Below, one piece after another: positions 30,701 to 44,065 of a DNA stretch of 64,000 bases. The position numbers were made by a program, and so were the translations under genes. The number at the start of each line of letters is the position of its first letter. Within the stretch, counting starts at the first letter, position 1. The notes under the pieces were generated by a model. It did no database searches, was not told where the DNA came from, and saw only the letters and a list, made by a program, of their open reading frames with translations. The stretch is from Megalonaias nervosa (Eukaryota; Mollusca; Bivalvia; Unionida; Unionidae): contig JAECUM010006660.1 of the NCBI GenBank assembly GCA_016617855.1, forward strand, positions 1 through 64,000, written 5' to 3'.

Positions 30701-31681
30701 TGTTACGTATCGGCTCGTTTAAAGTAACATAAAGAAAAGAGTGACTACAACAAGCTTTGTAAGTTTTAACAAAAATAATTTATTTCCCTAGAAAACACAG
30801 TGAAAAGGTAAAAATATGAAACAAGACTTACGATTTGCGAAGAAAATCCAAAATTTGTCCTAAAATTGTGAAAACACATAAGTCTTGTGAATAAACAGTT
30901 CTAAATTGAAGTAGTCTGAATCTCAATTCCGTTCCAAGATGGCGGATGATGACGTCAGACGAAGGTTAAAAACAAATGTCCAGAATTTTCACTGTGAATC
31001 ACAATTTGTACTGTCCTGTTCCAATTTAGAATTAATTTCAGCAAATGTCTTTGTCCAAAGCCAGTTGTGTAGTTCTCCAGGGAAGATAATTATTATTTAA
31101 AAGGTAGACGAAATACAGCTATCGTCAATAACAAAACACATGCTGTTATAGAAACGTACGAACGAACAACTCTTTCCAGCATAAAAGAATACCTTCTTCT
31201 TAAGGTATTTAGAAACTCTATAAGATGTTACGATGTGACTCTCTAAGATGTTAAAATATGACTCTCCAATATGACTCTAGACTAGTTCGCAGGTACCTGA
31301 GCATTTTAAAGCAAACTAATACGTCATTTCATGTATACGCACGAAGAAATCATGGCGATTTCGATATCTCGCCACCGCAGTATAGAATGTCAACAAGTAT
31401 TATTGGAAATGACCGTGGTCACAGCCAATCCTTTACATAGCTATTTCCGATTGTTTACTTAATACGACACAACAGTCTTGCAAAAATCGTGCTTACGCGA
31501 GTCACATTTACGTTCTAAATAAACACGATGTTTCTAACAAAATATCAGACTCTGCGAACATAATCATCATCATAATAATAATTATATTTAATGAAATAAA
31601 AATGAAATAAAAATGAAATAGAAAGAATTAGAAAGAATTCAAATTTTAACACACATGTAATTAAATTACAGGGTCGTAAGA
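30701..31681 (-). mobile_element. Solo-LTR-like insertion, copy B
   Basis: Same family as copy A, in inverse orientation. It starts TGTTACGTATCGG and ends CGTAAGA (one change from CGTAACA). It is flanked by GTAT at 30697-30700 and 31682-31685. It contains AAGATGGCGG beside TGATGACGTCAG near 30940-30960, the YY1-like plus CRE-like combination common in promoters. Confidence 0.8.
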
Positions 31682-31821
31682 GTATGTATGTATGTATGTA
31701 TGTATGTATGTATGTATGTATGTATGTATGTGTGTGTGTGTATGTATATATGCATGCATGCATGCATGCATGCATGTATGTATGTATGTATGTATGTATG
31801 TATGTATGTATGTATGTATGT
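31682..31821. repeat. (TATG)n / (TGCA)n microsatellite
   Basis: Tetranucleotide tract with a central TGCA block. Repeat-coded frames on both strands are artefacts. Confidence 0.95.
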
Positions 31822-33165
31822 GTCTGCGCAAAAGAAGTAAATTCAGCATACTTTGTGTCACAGACTTTGTAACGCGCAGAATCCGCATACAGATCGAAGT
31901 GAAAACCTGTTCCCGGTTTTCTTCTTCCAGATTCCTCCACCATATGGTGAACCACAAAGTCAGCAAACACCCCAGTAAGAACACATGTTATTTCATTTGT
32001 GCCCCCTATCTTGGCTTCACATATATCATCATGTCATGAATAAGCAACACTACCTTTTTGTTAACATTAGAAATAGTAGGCAAATATGATTCCCTTTTAT
32101 ATTGTTTGTTTCTTCATGAATTCAGCCAACCTTTGAAACTCTGGAGCACATGATTCCTTTAATTGTTCTTTAGTGATGGTTGACATAATATATTTACCGT
32201 CAATAGCTACCATCCTAGAAAGGAAGAGACAAAATCCCTCTTTTGCCTTTTGAACAATTAACAGGCTAGGGGTCACTGACTTGAAGACAAGCATTGACGA
32301 ATGCGTATTGCGCTGTCCTGTCTCATTCTTAAACTCTCTCTCTCTCTCTCCAAATCAAAATAGACTTACCCCTGTTTATATCTGTTTCACCATCAATCTT
32401 ATTTAATGTCGTTATGTTTTTTTCTTTCTTTTTAATTGTGTATAAACTCATTGCATCTCAGTAGTTAAAGGGTCATTATTTGAAACCATGGGAATGTACC
32501 TTTCGGTAATATTTGGGTCGGTATGGCTACCTATGATGGGAATTAACATTTCGACAAAAAAAAATGTGTGGGTGGCCATTGATGGAAATTAGCACTACAT
32601 CAAATGTTTTGATCGGTATGGTTAACCATGGGAATTTAACATATGGCAGTACGGGTCCCTTATGGGAGTTAACAATGTTGGGTTTTTATAGCATCCTGTG
32701 ATACACCACGGATAATACTATGGCTTCCAATGGGAGTTAACATTACATTTGGAGCACTTTCAAACCTAAAATTTAACAGAAAAACACATTTTAAACATCA
32801 CGTTTGGGACACTATGGAGCTTCTGGACATTCTAACATTACATTTGGGACACTTTGGGGCCCTATGGTATATTCACACTACCGATAATACTATGGCCTCC
32901 AATGGGAGTTAAACATTACATTTGGGGCACTGTGGGACCCTATGGAATGTAGAATTATGGGTGTCACTATAGCCCTCTATTGGAAGTTTGGACAGACATG
33001 CAAATATACGTCTGATGAAAAACAAGAACCACACTAAAATTCACTAACATTGTGTTGTCTGATCTGGGTATTTGTTTTACAAGTTATGAATATGCCGTAA
33101 AGTGTATTCATTGTTATAGCCACACAGAGAGAAAGAGTCACAGGACTCAACATGACTGACAAATG
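31822..33165. repeat. Intergenic with degenerate repeats, no gene seen
   Basis: From about 32480 to 32960 there are irregular repeats around ATGGGAGTTAACATTACATT and TTTGGGGCACT with a period of about 60 bases. Otherwise AT-rich, without a supported gene. Confidence 0.6.
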
Positions 33166-34100
33166 CATATTCCGACTGACAAACACCTATTTTGTCTGAC
33201 AACAACCTTTTTGTCTGGCCAGCTCATGTTCGGATGTAACAACCCAATTTTTTAAGGCCAAAACCTATCTTGAATGATAACCAATATCTACCCCGACTGA
33301 CGATAACCTATTCTGCCTCACCAACCACGATTCTGTCTGAACTACACAAATTCTGACTGAACAACAGCTTTTCTGACTAACACATGTTCTAGACCAACAA
33401 CCGATCTGAGTAATAGATATTCTAACTCATCAACACCACTTTTGAATAATCAGCATATATTTGGACCGACTAACAGCTATTGCAAGTCAACAATACTTAA
33501 TCAGACTAATCAACACCTATTTTCAATTACCAAACCAATTTTATATGGTCAGTACCTATCCTGACTGAAGAACACCCATTCCGACCTACTACCTTTATTA
33601 TGTCTGAACAACATCTCTTCTGGCTTACCGGTGCATATTTCTGAGTGATCGACAACTGTTTTGACTGATCAGCACATATTTATTTTAAAGGATCTAACTT
33701 CTCTCTGACTGGTCAGCACTTATTATTCTGACTTACATTACCTATTTTGGTTGTTCGTCGCCTAATCTCACTTACTATTCCTAATTATGACCGCCCTACG
33801 AACATTGCATGCCCTGATTGTACAGTGCCTGTAGCAATTTTGACTGATCATCTCCTATTCTAATAGATCAACAGCTATTCTGACCATTCAACACCTATTT
33901 TACTGACCATAATTTCTTCTCACTCATCAGCATTTAATATTACTAATACCTATTCTGACTGTATAACACGAATTATGATCGAGCATACCTATTCTAACTG
34001 AATAACACCTATTCTAATCGAATAATACCTATTGCGACTAATTAATGCATATTCTGACTGAACAAGAAATATTCTCACTGACCAGTGCTTATTCTGACTG
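33166..34100. repeat. Degenerate satellite, about 20 bp unit (part 1)
   Basis: Several dozen worn copies of about CTATTCTGACTGAACAACAC. The same satellite recurs at 35890-36480. Confidence 0.9.
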
Positions 34101-35889
34101 ATTGTAATGGAGCAAATTTTTCTGTCGATCTCTGTAGAACACATTTAGTTGGACACGCGTACGATTAATTAGATTTATGGAGTTCTGCGCACGTTTAAAT
34201 TGCCATAATGCACGGATTGGTAGAGTCTCTGTCACGAGTTTAGCGATTTTTGATTAAGGCTACGTTTGGTTAAACTGGACAGGAAATGGGTCAATTTCTG
34301 ATCGGTATGGAAAACTGTCATTTCTGAAAGTTACCAGGAATCAGTTGGGTAATCAAGGTTTGTCAGACGAACTGCATTGTTTCAGCAAGTTCGGGCGGGA
34401 AATGCATTTCATCCAGATTGGTCACGCTGTGAAGGGGGCGTGGTTTCACATGAAAACTCTCAGTTTATATGTGCAAATAGCAAATTTGAAAATCAGTCTA
34501 CGCTTTTTTCTGCAAGAGAACAAATGTAAATAGACTCCGAGTGGGTTAAGAAGTAAACTCACTCGTAGAAATCATCCAGGGGAAGCAATTGTCTGGAAAA
34601 ATTGACAGACACGTTCTGGAAGTGAGAGCTTGGGAAAACAAGGTATTTGCAACAATCTTATGTAATTCAATGATACTACTATGATGATTTGTTTGATTTA
34701 TTTCCTTGTATTTGCATGGATTTATTTGTTTAAGTTCGTAGATTTAATTTCTTGATATGGTATACCTGTGTTGAGTTCGTTATCTGAGTCCGTACAATGA
34801 TATTTTTCTTTATATAAACATTGACGACTTGTTTGAACGTATAGTCTCGTTTATTATAGGAAATTATGTATCTAGAATTTCATGCCTTATTTTAGTTGAG
34901 ATGCGAGAATCCGTGTGAATTCTCCGACCTATATATGAGTTCACGTATGATAACCACTTGATTGTCGTTATAAATACCGTAGTGCAAGGAATTTCATTCA
35001 TTTGTGTAATTGAGTTTAGTCTGGAACTAATGTCTCGGTCGGAGGTTGAAATAGCCATTAGTTGACCATTAATTTTGTGAAACTAGGTTGCTACGGTCTG
35101 TCATGGCCAGTTAGACTAGATAGCCGTAGGATCTGTTTGAAATTAGGATAGAATGTATCTGACCTAACGAGGGGGGAAGGTATTGATCTATTCCCCCAGT
35201 ATAATGTGATGAAAGATTTAGGTTGCTTATTTTTGTTATTTTAGAAGGGCGAGATAGCTCTACGTATTACGTATTACGAACCCAAAGTGGACACAGAGTT
35301 GAAAGGGGCGTAAGAGGCGAGGCACCTGAGGATTTGGAAAAGAAAGTCAAAAGTGAAGAAGACCCAGATTTACCGGCACAAGGAAGTCCAAAATGGAGAA
35401 GACCCAGACTTACCGGCACAAGAAAGTCAAAAGGGATAGTCGCTGTGGAATTTGGACTGAATCAAGACCATCAGGTTATGAAACTGTACAAGGCAATGTT
35501 TTCGATATATTTCACTCGATCTAATGATGATTTAAATTCTATCGCTTAACAGATCAGCTATTGGTATCATCATTTCTTTGTATTTGAAAATTCGTTGAAG
35601 ACGTTAAGTAAAAAAGAAAGAAGTGTATCTTTCAATCGTAATGTATTATTCCTTTTGTTTATGAACTTTATTGTTAGAAATTTTGATTAAATTTTGTCTT
35701 TATTTGTAATGGGGTTCGTGTTATTCTGTTCTATATACCTGCTCAGCTCTTTATCTATTCCACCTGTAAATTTCTCAATTTCTATTGATATTTACTCGTC
35801 CCGGGCAAATTACACCGTCGGCGATCACCTCTAGATAACGATAACCAAACCCATAACACCCACCCCAACAAAGCTGGGAGGGGAGTTCT
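34101..35889. other. Intergenic, no gene seen
   Basis: Moderately GC-rich patches. A direct duplication (GAAGACCCAGA to AAGAAAGTC) at 35358-35432 supports a 108-codon frame at 35223-35549 that has no family signature. Nothing else is assignable. Confidence 0.4.
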
Positions 35890-35893
35890 GACA

Positions 35894-36343
35894 CTGATCA
35901 ACATATATTTTCTGACCAAAACCTATTCCGATCCCAGACCTTATTTTACTGACCAAAACCTATCCTGACATTGACATTACCTATTCTGAGTGATCAACAT
36001 CTATTTTGACTGACCAATACATATTTTGACTGCACTCATTCGTACTGACCAACTCCAATTCTGACAGTCCAAATTCATTGTAACTGACCAAAATGAAATC
36101 TAAATGAGCAATATCTATTTTAACTGCCCATATTCTGTTCTGACCAACCCATATACAGACTGAGCAAAATCTATTCTGATTGAACAACATGTACATGTAT
36201 TGGTCAGTCAAAATATGTATTGGTCAGTCAAAATAGGTGTCGATCAATCAGAATAGGTAATGTCAATGTCAGGATAGGTTTTGATCAGTAAAATAAGGTC
36301 TGTGGTCGGAATAGGTTTTGGTCAGAGAATATATGTTGATCAG
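35894..36343. repeat. Long inverted repeat, two 139 bp arms, in the 20 bp satellite
   Basis: The left arm 35894-36032 is the near-perfect reverse complement of the right arm 36205-36343, separated by about 170 bp. Both arms consist of the CTATTCTGACTGACCAA satellite, which continues to about 36475. The strand switch of the satellite inside one block shows an inverted duplication. Confidence 0.9.
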
Positions 36344-36479
36344 TGCCGATCGTTCAAAATAAATATGTGCTGATCAGTCAAGCACTTAGTTTGACTGACG
36401 AACATGTATTTTGGCTTACTAAAGCCTATTTTGATTGACCAACACCTATTTTGATTGACCAACACCTATTTTGAAAATG

Positions 36480-37269
36480 CCCTGGCAGATACTGAGATTT
36501 TGCCGATCCAGACTTTTGCGTAATATTAATTCTCATAGATGGATTTACCGACCGCCTTAACTACTCATTAATTTGAACTAAGGCTACAACAAGTAAATCG
36601 GGCTGATCAGAAAAGTGCAAATAAGTCAGCTATCAATGTATGCGACAGTAGTATCAATGATCCTCACCTGAGTGTTACAAAAAAGTTCACTTCCTATGGA
36701 ATGGGCAGCATATATGAGAGGATGAAAAAACAAATTTAACATTAAATGGCCTGCAAATATGAGAGAATAAATTTTCCAGCTGGATTGGCTGATATTATCT
36801 GACCTGCTTATTGAGCCCTTGTCTACAAGAAAATATAATGCCACACGCTACATGGCCCCTGTCCAACCTACTAATGCCCCATTACCGTTAAGACTGAATT
36901 TCACTTCGTGTATTCATTTCATTCCGTTGACGTTAAGGATTCAACTGCTCTTACGCAGGTGCAGACAAACAGAATGATATATTTCTGTGTTATCTTCTAA
37001 CATATTGTCGTTCTAAAATGCAGTATATAAATGACATGCGCAAGGTTATCACAAGAATCCAGTGAAATATGGGTTTTAGTTGAATGGCACAATGTAACGT
37101 AATATAATTCTGTTTTTTATAATGAATGGTCATTCTTTATAATTTATGGGCATAACGTTTTTGACTTTTACGTGACATTTATATCATGTGATGACTACAA
37201 GTTTTTTGCGTCATGCTTTTGAAATGGTAGTTTGATAATCTTATGTAAATTAAACTGCATTTCTAGGTA
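36480..37269. other. Intergenic, no gene seen
   Basis: AT-rich unique-looking sequence; no repeat or ORF with support. Confidence 0.5.
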
Positions 37270-37530
37270 ATGTGTGTATGTGTGAGATTTTGGATTTTTA
37301 ACGTAGCTTTGGTCATATCGCTGCAGTTTATAGTGATGTCTAACACTGGGGCAAAATGCCGAAGACATGAAGCTTGATGTCCCACCCAGCCACATTATCC
37401 TGACACCAAGCCGACCATTCTAAACACTAACCTCTTAATGCTGATCGCCTAGCGAGGCAGCTGTTAATATCATTTTTATAAGTCTTTGGTATGACTCGAC
37501 CGTGATTCGAACTCGAGACCTCCCGCATCC
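37270..37530 (-). mobile_element. tRNA-derived SINE (family S), head truncated
   Basis: Minus-strand copy. The box-B-like TTCGAATCACGG region, then a body shared with 48021, 57149 and 62665, ends in a TG-rich (CA on minus) tail. Similarity stops at 37530, so box A is missing. Confidence 0.75.
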
Positions 37531-37894
37531 TTGTCTACTGGTCAATATCCAGCTGTATTTACCGTAGCTGAGTAAACAGATTCACCGTTTCAATGTATGA
37601 TAAACACGTGCCCGCATTGGATGAACCACTTCTGGTTCTGATATTTGGCATTGCCCATTATACACAATGGATCTAGTTGTCTAACTGGGCTATCTTTTTA
37701 TGCTTGTATATTCAATTTATATTGACACATTGGATGTATTGTGTTGTATCTCTTTGACTAGATGAATTCCATCCATTTTAATTAACGTAGTTTCCTTCTC
37801 TGCTTAATGAGACTATCAAATCGTTCAAAATGGATTAATTGAAGAGCTGCACTTAGCAACGTCACGAATCGATTATCTAGTAATACAAAGTCTG
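37531..37894. other. Intergenic, no gene seen
   Basis: Nothing assignable. Confidence 0.5.
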
Positions 37895-38235
37895 TAATGT
37901 TATGTGATAAACAAAGTCTGAAACTCGTGTTCATTGCACAATACACTTATCACACCGGCTGAAAAAAAATCAGAAACTCGTGTTCATTGCACTATATATT
38001 TATGACACTGGCTGAAAAAAAATCCGAAACTCTTGTTCTTTGCACAATAAATGTATGACATTGGCTGAAAAAAATCTTAAACTCGTGTTCATTGCACAAT
38101 ACATTTATGACACTGGCTGAAAAAAACCTGAAACTAGTGTTAATAACACAATAAATTTATGACAGTGGCCGATAAAAAGTCCGAAACTTGAGTTTTTCAT
38201 ATGACATTTATGACACCGGCTGAATAACAAAACCG
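37895..38235. repeat. Minisatellite, about 57-60 bp unit, about 6 copies
   Basis: Units contain AAACTCGTGTTCATTGCACA, then TTTATGACACTGGCTGAAAAAA. Outer copies are more diverged. Confidence 0.9.
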
Positions 38236-39685
38236 CCAATGCAAACATCTCGTGGTACATGCTATTATTCAACAATAATTTCACAACTCTCTTATAAAAA
38301 AACACGCTTGTGTGGTCCTATGTTTATTACTCCATTTTGTGTGTTTCTTCTCCAAAATAAATGTAGATATATGAAATTACATGCACCAAAGTATTTATAT
38401 AAAATCATGACGTCAAAAAGGATAAAAATGTTTTTCTTCAGAATTTGGAGAACACATGTAGGCATTCAAAATAAGAAGCGAATCCGTTTTTATGTGACTT
38501 CAGCCAATGACGACAGATAGCAAATTAATTGACACTTGTCTTATATACGCAATTAGGGATGGACCATACGTTGTCAGACATTTTTGATCATTTTGTTCTT
38601 ACAAAGCGGACAATATAAACATTAACTATGTAAAGCAGTCAGCAAACACACATTAAGACCAGAGATAATGCATCTTTAAAACAAAAAAATTTAAAAAAAT
38701 AAAAAAAAATAAATAAAACAAACATGAAAAACAAGCAACCTAAGCAGAACTGAAAACAAATATGTAAAAAGCAGGATGGCAGTGCTACATAATTTTATTT
38801 TTAAATTTGGAATAGAAGAGACCATCTGCTGTATTAAAGATACCTAGCTGTATAAAACTGCAACATTTATGTGGAAATTAAAAATGATTCTGAGATCAAA
38901 GAAATATGAGACTAGGGTATGGAATAACAAAGTGAGTTAATTAATCCCTCATGGTGTAATCACACATTTAAAACATTAGTACACAAGTTCATTTATATCG
39001 ATAGCATGTAACGTAAGATAAATACTGTTAACAACTAAAGTAGTACATCATGCATTATAAACTCATAAAATACTGGCATTATCAGAAGTAGCTTAATGAA
39101 ATGTTCATTAAAAGGTTATGTCTCACATGCATTCTGAAATATTCACAAAAATTGAAACTTTGTCTCTTCAACGATCGCATTTGAATCATACGAATGAGTA
39201 TTAGCTGGAATGGATTTCTGTTGCTTAGTAGATTAGTGGCTTCATCGTGTAAGGAATTGCACACCAACGGCTAGACTGGCGAGATTATGGTGACGATTTG
39301 TCGTATTCCGCTGGCCTCTAGGACGCATGCGTGTATTAACTTAAGTATTGCTCTTTCACGTCTACTTCGTTATTATCAGTACCTTTCAGTTTATAAAACG
39401 AACATGTGCATTGGAATGAAGAGACTGAGAATCAGAAGTAGCGTCAAGACATATAATCCTGTGGATATTCGATGTTTTCTTTGTTGTATGGATTTTTGTT
39501 TTGTTTGTTGTATACATTTCTATTGTTAAATTCTCTTCCGTTTATTCAGCTTCATGCAAACTGTGCAGAAACTTTGAAAATTATACTTTTACTAGTTATC
39601 TTGCATAAAATATTTTTCCCCATTTTAATGTGTATCAATTCAGAACTTAAGAACCATATTTAGGACAGCTAATATCCTACAGTTT
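38236..39685. other. Intergenic, no gene seen
   Basis: AT-rich. Short frames at 38239-38520 and 39287-39663 lack any family signature or codon pattern that I would call coding. Confidence 0.45.
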
Positions 39686-40145
39686 TATTTCTGTAAACTT
39701 TCAATTTTAATGTACAATATTTATGTAATTATAGATTTAATCTAGATGAAAACTGTACAATATTTATGTAAGTATAGATTTATCTAGATGAAAACTGTGC
39801 AATATTTATGAAGTACTAATTTAATGAAGATGTAAACTTTACAATATCTATGTAAATATTAATTTCACAAAGATGCAAACGGTACAATATCTATGTAACT
39901 ATTAATTTCACAAAGATGCAAACGGTACAATATTTATGTAAGTATTAATTTCACAAAGATGCAAACGGTACAATACTTATGTAAGTATTAACGTCACAAA
40001 GATGCAAACGGTACAATATTTATGTAAGTATTATTTAACCAAGAAGCAAACTGTACAATATTATTGTAAGCATTATGTAACCAAGATGCAAACTGTACAA
40101 TATTTATGTAAGTTTTGATGTAACCAAGATGCAAACTGTAGCGAT
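39686..40145. repeat. Minisatellite, about 57 bp unit, about 8 copies
   Basis: Units contain GATGCAAAC(G/T)GTACAATATT, then TATGTAAGTATTAATTTCAC. Confidence 0.9.
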
Positions 40146-40275
40146 TCGTCTAACCTAAATCTTGACTTTAAATAGTAGCACTGTCCCCGTTGCTACCTAA
40201 TTACTATTGTTACAAGCCAGGGGTCTATGCTTGACTGTGCGGTGTCAAACCCTGGCGCGATTCCCGCTAGAAGTC

Positions 40276-40968
40276 ATAAGTTTACCCCAAATTTCCAAAG
40301 ACTTCTATACAACATCAGTTGTAAATTAGAAAGCTAGACGTGTCCATTTTATACATGAATTTTACTCCAATCAATGCAAGACCACAGATCTCCCAACTTG
40401 CCAAATATCTATCAACCGCACATCTGAATAGTTTCTCTTCATCAACTTCCGTACCGTCAGCAGTTCACGCCGTAGAAACTCTACAACTATCCCCTAACAC
40501 AGGAACTATTTTAACTACGCCACCTTAGGCCAGTCAATCTATGGTTTCAAGGCACATTACGCCAGTACGACTGCATCACATTTTCCACCATGGCGACATA
40601 AACGGTATCTGCCGAGTCCCTTCTTGTTTATTCCATTGTGTAATTTACCGGTTTCCTACCGTAAATACTGCCACTGCAGTCACAATACCAATGTACACCA
40701 CTAGATTTTAATAGGGACTATATTATTCAGGGACAGTCATGTGGTTTGGGTCTGAATTCACTACTAATTGAACATGGCATAATGGAAACTCACTAACACT
40801 TTCTCTCCGTGACGTTTGTTCCTAGTAATTGGCTAATTATTTCGGGCTAAGGAATATTTCCATTGCACCAAATTCCAATAATCAAACAAGTAATCACACA
40901 AATCTAAGAATTCCTTAAACGGGACGCTATAACCAAATGCGCATCTCCAAAATTTATTACACTATTAT
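40276..40968 (-). repeat. Interspersed repeat R1, copy b
   Basis: Reverse complement of 5-686, diverged by scattered substitutions and small indels. Together they form a 40 kb spaced inverted pair. Confidence 0.75.
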
Positions 40969-42535
40969 TTGATTTGTAAATAGGGGCGCTTTTCTCTTCA
41001 AGTATTATATAAATCTGCAATGGAATTTGAATTGTTCTTACGAATGTATATATAGCCTGTTCAACTGAGTGGAACTTGAAAATTGTCTTGGATAGGCGAA
41101 GGTTCAAATTACCCTCGCCTGACTGCCATGATACTTTCTCATCGACCACGCCTGACCCATAACTTCTTATCGTGATAAAAAAACAAAAACTTAGTTGAGA
41201 GGTATTCCATGCAACAGAAAAAAATAATATCGTGCAGCTTTAGAGAGTCCTAATTTTTCTCCTTCTGGGAATTGAAACCGAGTGTGCATGATACGATATC
41301 CATCGCTTGCCTGCACGCATCAACCTCTATATTCTCTCGGCTAAGTGCGCATCCCCCAGAAAAAGGATGGACTTGATCATGGATACATATAGGCAATGAT
41401 ACATAGCAGATGCAATCTCAGCGAACAAGTCACTCGTTTCTTACTACACAGTCATTCGGAACTCCTCGAACATGCTAAATTATTTTGGCATTATACTGTT
41501 ATACTTGGCTTGTCGATTCATCTTGATGAAAAGAATATTCAAATTTGGCACAAATAACCCGTTCGCGTACACAAACACACAAACGAACTAATGCGATATG
41601 TATTTAAAATTTGAGTGGCTCTGGGTAGAATTGTTGCTTGTGTTTATACTTATATCCATCCAAGCATTGCAATACTGAAGAAACTTGGTAAACGGAAACA
41701 TCAAGCAAGGACAACATTCTTAGCTCTTACAAAAGTCAATGTGACCAACATTTATACTTTAATTGCATCAGTTAGAGCTTAGTTGACTTAATATGTGTCT
41801 CCCAGGCAACGGTATTTGTATATTTGTGCTGCATGTCAATAGCTTTTCCTATGTTTATTTTCCTCTTTAAATGCTAGTCTTTAAGTCATTTTTGTAATGT
41901 CATTATCTTTGTATCTTCCGTATTACAACATTCACAAAGAGAATTATGTTAAAATATGAGCTACAGTTAGCATTCTCATTAATATCGACCATTGTATTCG
42001 CTCGGCTCTTAATTATTTCCTTTTCTTTGACTTCGTCTATGCGGTTGCTTTTGACCGTAAGCGTCTGGAGAACCTAGTCCAAAATCCCCAGCGTATGTTC
42101 AGTAATGCAAACTGCCCCCGAACTCGTACAAGTTCCAATTTCAAGTTTATGCTCATCTCAAATTTTTTGCATTCCGCAAGAGATAAGCATGACAGCAAAA
42201 TAATTCAAACTTATATTTAAAATATACAAGCTTTCTCGAGACGATGTAACAAGAAACAACGTATCAAATTGCCTTTCTTTTTTATACAGGGTAAAATATC
42301 TTGGTAGGTACATATAGTAAACAGAACAAAAATCCGTAAAGAGGGCCCTATTTATGTCCAAGGTCCTCTGCAATCGTAACTAGATATGAAAAGAATTAAT
42401 CAGTGAATGATTTGACTATTTTATTCCATATTAATCACACTTAACTCTAACGATTTTAAGGTCGTAAGTGTTCAATATTTTTCCCACACCAAAGACGTTT
42501 GACGCCCACGTAGAGTTATGATAATGATAGTAAGA
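40969..42535. other. Intergenic, no gene seen
   Basis: No ORF with family signature, RNA gene or tandem repeat recognised. Confidence 0.45.
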
Positions 42536-43455
42536 TGTTACATATCGGCTCGTTTAAAGTAACATAAAGAAAAGAGCGAAGGCAACAAGCTTTGTAAGTT
42601 TTAACAAAAATAATTTATTTCCCAAAAAAAACACGGTGAAAAGGTGAAAATATGAAATAGGACTTACGATTTGCGAAGAAAATCCAAACATTTGTCCTAG
42701 AATTGTGAAAAACATAAGTCCTATCAATAAACAGTTCAAATTGAAGCTAGTCTGAATCTCAATTCCGTTCCAAGATGGAGGATGATGACGTCAGACGAAG
42801 TTTTTACACAAATGTCCAGAATTTTCACTTTGAATCATAATTTGTACTGTTCTGTTCCAGTTTAGAATTAATTTCACCAAATGTCTTTGTCCAAAGCCAG
42901 TTGTGTAGTTCTCCAGGGAAAATAATTATTGTTTAACGAGTAGATGAACTACAGCTGTCATCTATAACAATATACATCTCGCTCTACAGACTTACAAATG
43001 AACAACTCTTTCCAGCACCAGAAAAGAATACCTTCTTCTCAAGGTATATGAACGACTCTACAAGGTGCTAAAATATGACTCTGACCACTATTTCACAGAT
43101 ACCTGAGTATTTAAACTGAACGAAAACGTCATTTCATGTACACGCACGAAGAACGCGTGGTGATTTCGAAATCTCACCATCGCTGTACAAAGTGTAAAAC
43201 AAGTATAATTAGAAATGACCTCGGCCACAACCAACCATTTATGCCGGCAGTTTATCCACCCGGCAATCTAAATAAAAAACTTACGAAAGCTGAGAGTCAT
43301 ATTTACGTTCTAAATAAACACGACGTTTCTTTCAAAATATCAGACCCTGTGAACATAATCATCATCACAATAATAATTATATTTAATGATACAAAAATGA
43401 AATAGAAAGAATTCAAATTTTAACACATAAGTAACTAAACTACATGGTCGTAACA
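42536..43455 (-). mobile_element. Solo-LTR-like insertion, copy C
   Basis: A 920 bp copy in the same orientation as B. Ends are TGTTACA and CGTAACA, flanked by AAGA at 42532-42535 and 43456-43459. It shares the AAGATGGAGG/GATGACGTCAG promoter-like block. Confidence 0.85.
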
Positions 43456-43574
43456 AAGAAAATTTCTTCGTTTTCCTCCCCTTTTTCTTATTGCTGCTAG
43501 TCCTCTTGTTGCTATTTTTACTGTTGTTTTTGTATTTATTAATGTTATTCTAATATTTCTAAATTTGATAAAAC

Positions 43575-44065
43575 GCACATAGATCGAAGGTATCAAAGAT
43601 TTGATTGAATGTATCATAGATTAGATTGAATGTATCAAAGATTAGACTGAATGTATCAATGATTAGACTGAATGTATCAAATATTGCCTTTGCTCTAGAT
43701 AGTCTGCACATTGTGTATTAGATTCCGGTCAAAACATGGATAACCCTCAAATTGTTCGAATCCTTTCCATAAAGGACTTCATCAGTGCTCATTTACCTTT
43801 CCATAAAGGACATCATCAGTATTCATTTACCTTTCCATAAAGGACTTCAGCAGTAGTTATTTACCTTTCCATAAGGGCTTCATAAGTATTCATTTACCTT
43901 TTCGTAATGGACTTCATCAGTATTGATTTACCTTTCCATAATGGACTTCATCAATACTTATTTACCTTTCCATAAAGGACTTCATCAGTATTCATTTACC
44001 TTTCCATAATGGATTTTATCAGTATTCATTTACCTTTCCACAACGGACATTATCAAGGCTCGTTA
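43575..44065. repeat. Two adjacent minisatellites
   Basis: 43580-43685 repeats GATTAGACTGAATGTATCAA (about 20-29 bp unit). 43760-44060 repeats CATTTACCTTTCCATAA, then GGACTTCATCAGTATT (about 37 bp unit, about 8 copies). Confidence 0.9.

Noticed and set aside
31545..32039. Frames with repeated YVCM or YIHT motifs
   Set aside because: They are produced by the TATG tetranucleotide tract.
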